Below are positions 62,581-64,000 of a DNA stretch of 64,000 nt, in pieces. The notes below the pieces were generated by a model. That model was not told the origin of the DNA. It was given only the letters and a program-made list of their open reading frames with translations, and did not search any database. Both the position numbers and the translations under genes were made by a program. The stretch comes from Lachnospiraceae bacterium. Its GTDB lineage: Bacteria > Bacillota > Clostridia > Lachnospirales > Lachnospiraceae. Each line of letters begins with the position of its first letter. Position 1 is the stretch's first letter. The stretch spans positions 1 to 64,000 of the forward strand of contig JAETQH010000010.1 in NCBI GenBank assembly GCA_021770785.1. The letters are read 5' to 3'.

Positions 62581-64000
62581 ATGAGCGGCAGGAAAAAATA
62601 TTCCATCCGATTTAAAGTTACAGGCCTTCTTCTTGGCATGGTAATTATTGCTATGGTTTTATCCGCAGCGGTTAGTCTGTGGGGACTGCTTTCTATGAAG
62701 CAGCTCTCCACAGAGAACAGCCGGAAACTGGGAGAGACAGCGGCGCAGGATGCGGAAAGGGCGTTGGAAGACCTTGCGGTGCAGAATCTTCAGACCACAA
62801 CGGAGGAACGTGCTGCTTATATAGAAGAAAAATTTAGTGAAGTTGCGTCTTATGTTCACGGCATTGCGGCACAGGCACGGCTCATCTACGAAAATCCGGA
62901 TCAGTATCCGGACAGGGAAGTGTATCTTGCTTATACACCAATGAACAGTCTTGGCTGGGGATTAGTGGCCGTTATGGATGTGGAGGAAGTCATTGCTCCC
63001 GCAGAGGTAGGCCAGAACAGAATCCTGTCCCTGGCAGAAGACGTATCCGAGAGTCAGAGTGAAACGATACGGGGAATGCTGGTTTCCTTTCTTGCAGTCA
63101 TGGCTGCGGTGCTGCTGTTTATCTGTCTGTCGGGAAGCGCCTTTTCCGGGAAACTTACCGATCCCATCCGCATTCTCACCAAAGAGGTGGCACAGACAGA
63201 CGGGGGTAATCTGGATTTTAATATCCGGCTGGAAACAGGGGATGAAGTAGAAGATTTGGGAAATGCCTTTAACAAGATGACAGCACAGCTAAAGGAGTAC
63301 ATTGGAAATCTTGCTGCAGCTACCGCTGAGAAAGAGCGTATCCGCACGGAACTGTCTTTGGCATCCGCCATACAGGCAGATATGCTGCCTGACTCCGGAC
63401 ATGCCCTGCGGGAGTGGGAGGAAATTTCCCTCTATGCTTCTATGACGCCTGCAAAGGAAGTGGGCGGTGACTTTTACGATTTTTTCCGGACGGACCAGGA
63501 CCATCTGGTGTTTTTGATTGCGGATGTCTCCGGCAAGGGCGTGCCGGCCTCATTGTTTATGGTGGTGGCAAAGACATTGCTCCAGAGCCGGATTGCAGGC
63601 AGCGATACGTTGGCAGAAGCGGTGGCAGCGGTCAATGAACGGCTGTGCGCCGGAAACAAGAACGGCATGTTCGTCACGGCATGGATTGGTGTGCTGGAGT
63701 TATCCACTGGATTGCTTACCTATGTGAATGCCGGACATAATCCGCCCCTTCTGGGCAGCCGGGAAAAAGGCTTTGATTTCTTAAAAGAGAGGAGCGGCTT
63801 TGTGCTGGCAGGTATGGAGGGCATGGTCTATAAACAGATGGAAATGCAGCTTTCTCCGGGAGATATCCTGTTCCTTTATACAGACGGTGTTACCGAGGCT
63901 AATGATAGAAACGGAAATCTGTATGGGGAACCCCGTCTATCAGGGGTGTTGGGCAGCAGGACGGAAGCTTCCCCAAAGCAGCTTGCAGAAGCCGTCTGGG
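62581..64000 (+). CDS. SpoIIE/RsbU-type PP2C phosphatase with sensor and HAMP (partial, runs off window)
   Basis: Membrane-bound Ser/Thr phosphatase that would dephosphorylate the STAS protein. TM1 is at about residues 11-33 and TM2 at about 160-182, flanking an unusually short extracellular sensor that keeps a Cache-like YLAYTPMNSLGWGLVAVMD. A HAMP domain follows (TDPIRILTKEVAQTDGG), then a helical linker with ELSLASAIQADMLP. The PP2C domain has the metal-binding GGDFYDFF and LIADVSGKGVPASLFM, then NAGHNPPLL and LYTDGVTEANDRNG. The gene continues beyond 64000. Start at ATG 62581 is coupled to the peptide stop. Confidence 0.9.
   Translation, partial: MSGRKKYSIRFKVTGLLLGMVIIAMVLSAAVSLWGLLSMKQLSTENSRKLGETAAQDAERALEDLAVQNLQTTTEERAAYIEEKFSEVASYVHGIAAQARLIYENPDQYPDREVYLAYTPMNSLGWGLVAVMDVEEVIAPAEVGQNRILSLAEDVSESQSETIRGMLVSFLAVMAAVLLFICLSGSAFSGKLTDPIRILTKEVAQTDGGNLDFNIRLETGDEVEDLGNAFNKMTAQLKEYIGNLAAATAEKERIRTELSLASAIQADMLPDSGHALREWEEISLYASMTPAKEVGGDFYDFFRTDQDHLVFLIADVSGKGVPASLFMVVAKTLLQSRIAGSDTLAEAVAAVNERLCAGNKNGMFVTAWIGVLELSTGLLTYVNAGHNPPLLGSREKGFDFLKERSGFVLAGMEGMVYKQMEMQLSPGDILFLYTDGVTEANDRNGNLYGEPRLSGVLGSRTEASPKQLAEAVW

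Noticed and set aside
55000-64000. Ordinary prophage
   Set aside because: An integrase-like gene and an endolysin are present, but no capsid, tail, terminase or replication genes appear in 8 kb; regulators are of bacterial type.
1-64000. tRNA or rRNA genes
   Set aside because: No cloverleaf or rRNA-like segments were recognised in the gaps; a dedicated tRNA scan would be needed to be certain.

Overview
The window looks like a chromosome segment from a gut-type Clostridia, most likely Lachnospiraceae. The reasons are the strong AGGAGG ribosome binding sites, the moderate G+C, the era-yqzL-recO and minC-minD-minE clusters, a large pyruvate phosphate dikinase, a dimeric-type glycyl-tRNA synthetase, and YesM/YesN-regulated sugar loci with LplABC-type transporters. 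No rRNA, tRNA or CRISPR array was recognised. The genus is not determined here.

Layout. (1) 0-14 kb is housekeeping: Na/phosphate symporter with a PhoU tail, M16C metalloprotease, era, a yqzL-like gene, recO, a lipoprotein, glyQS and ppdK. A short patch of decayed genes and an XRE regulator lie at 9.3-10.9 kb. (2) 14-21 kb holds a chemoreceptor, then a ROK repressor with a sorbitol-type dehydrogenase, GPH symporter and fructokinase. Together these can import a polyol, oxidise it to fructose and phosphorylate it. (3) 21-24.3 kb is a thiamine thiazole operon (thiS-thiG-thiH-thiE) behind a long structured leader that does not match the TPP riboswitch. (4) 24.4-32.5 kb carries minCDE, a PatB-like lyase, exonuclease III, a truncated DUF5131 gene, a RACo-like corrinoid activator and a YesM-type kinase. 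(5) 32.7-48.8 kb is a glycan locus: LplB/YtcP/LplA ABC importer, GH42 beta-galactosidase, GH29 alpha-L-fucosidase, a divergent YesN regulator, a YicI-type GH31 alpha-xylosidase and a GH3 beta-glucosidase. This combination fits stepwise breakdown of fucosylated xyloglucan oligosaccharides. A 1.3 kb gap inside it is packed with nested inverted and direct repeats and long hairpins.

(6) 48.8-51.3 kb is a gene graveyard. Fragments of at least seven genes (DHFR-like, DUF4405, ApbE, a helix-turn-helix protein, aldo/keto reductase, short-chain dehydrogenase, DUF362) are joined end to end, and similar promoter sequences lie on both sides. (7) 51.5-54.9 kb has an orphan Hpt protein, a phosphopantetheinyl transferase, a MITE-like inverted-repeat element directly upstream of the greA promoter, greA, metF and an unknown gene.

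(8) 55-64 kb is the most unusual part. A tyrosine recombinase is followed by a two-catalytic-domain endolysin, two DUF2589-type proteins with coiled-coil tails, several small unknown proteins, a STAS anti-anti-sigma factor, a GNAT protein and a SpoIIE/RsbU-type phosphatase cut by the window end. There are no phage structural genes. The set reads as a peptidoglycan-lytic and cytoplasmic-protein module under partner-switching control. No described system that I know has this composition, and it is the main candidate for a new system.
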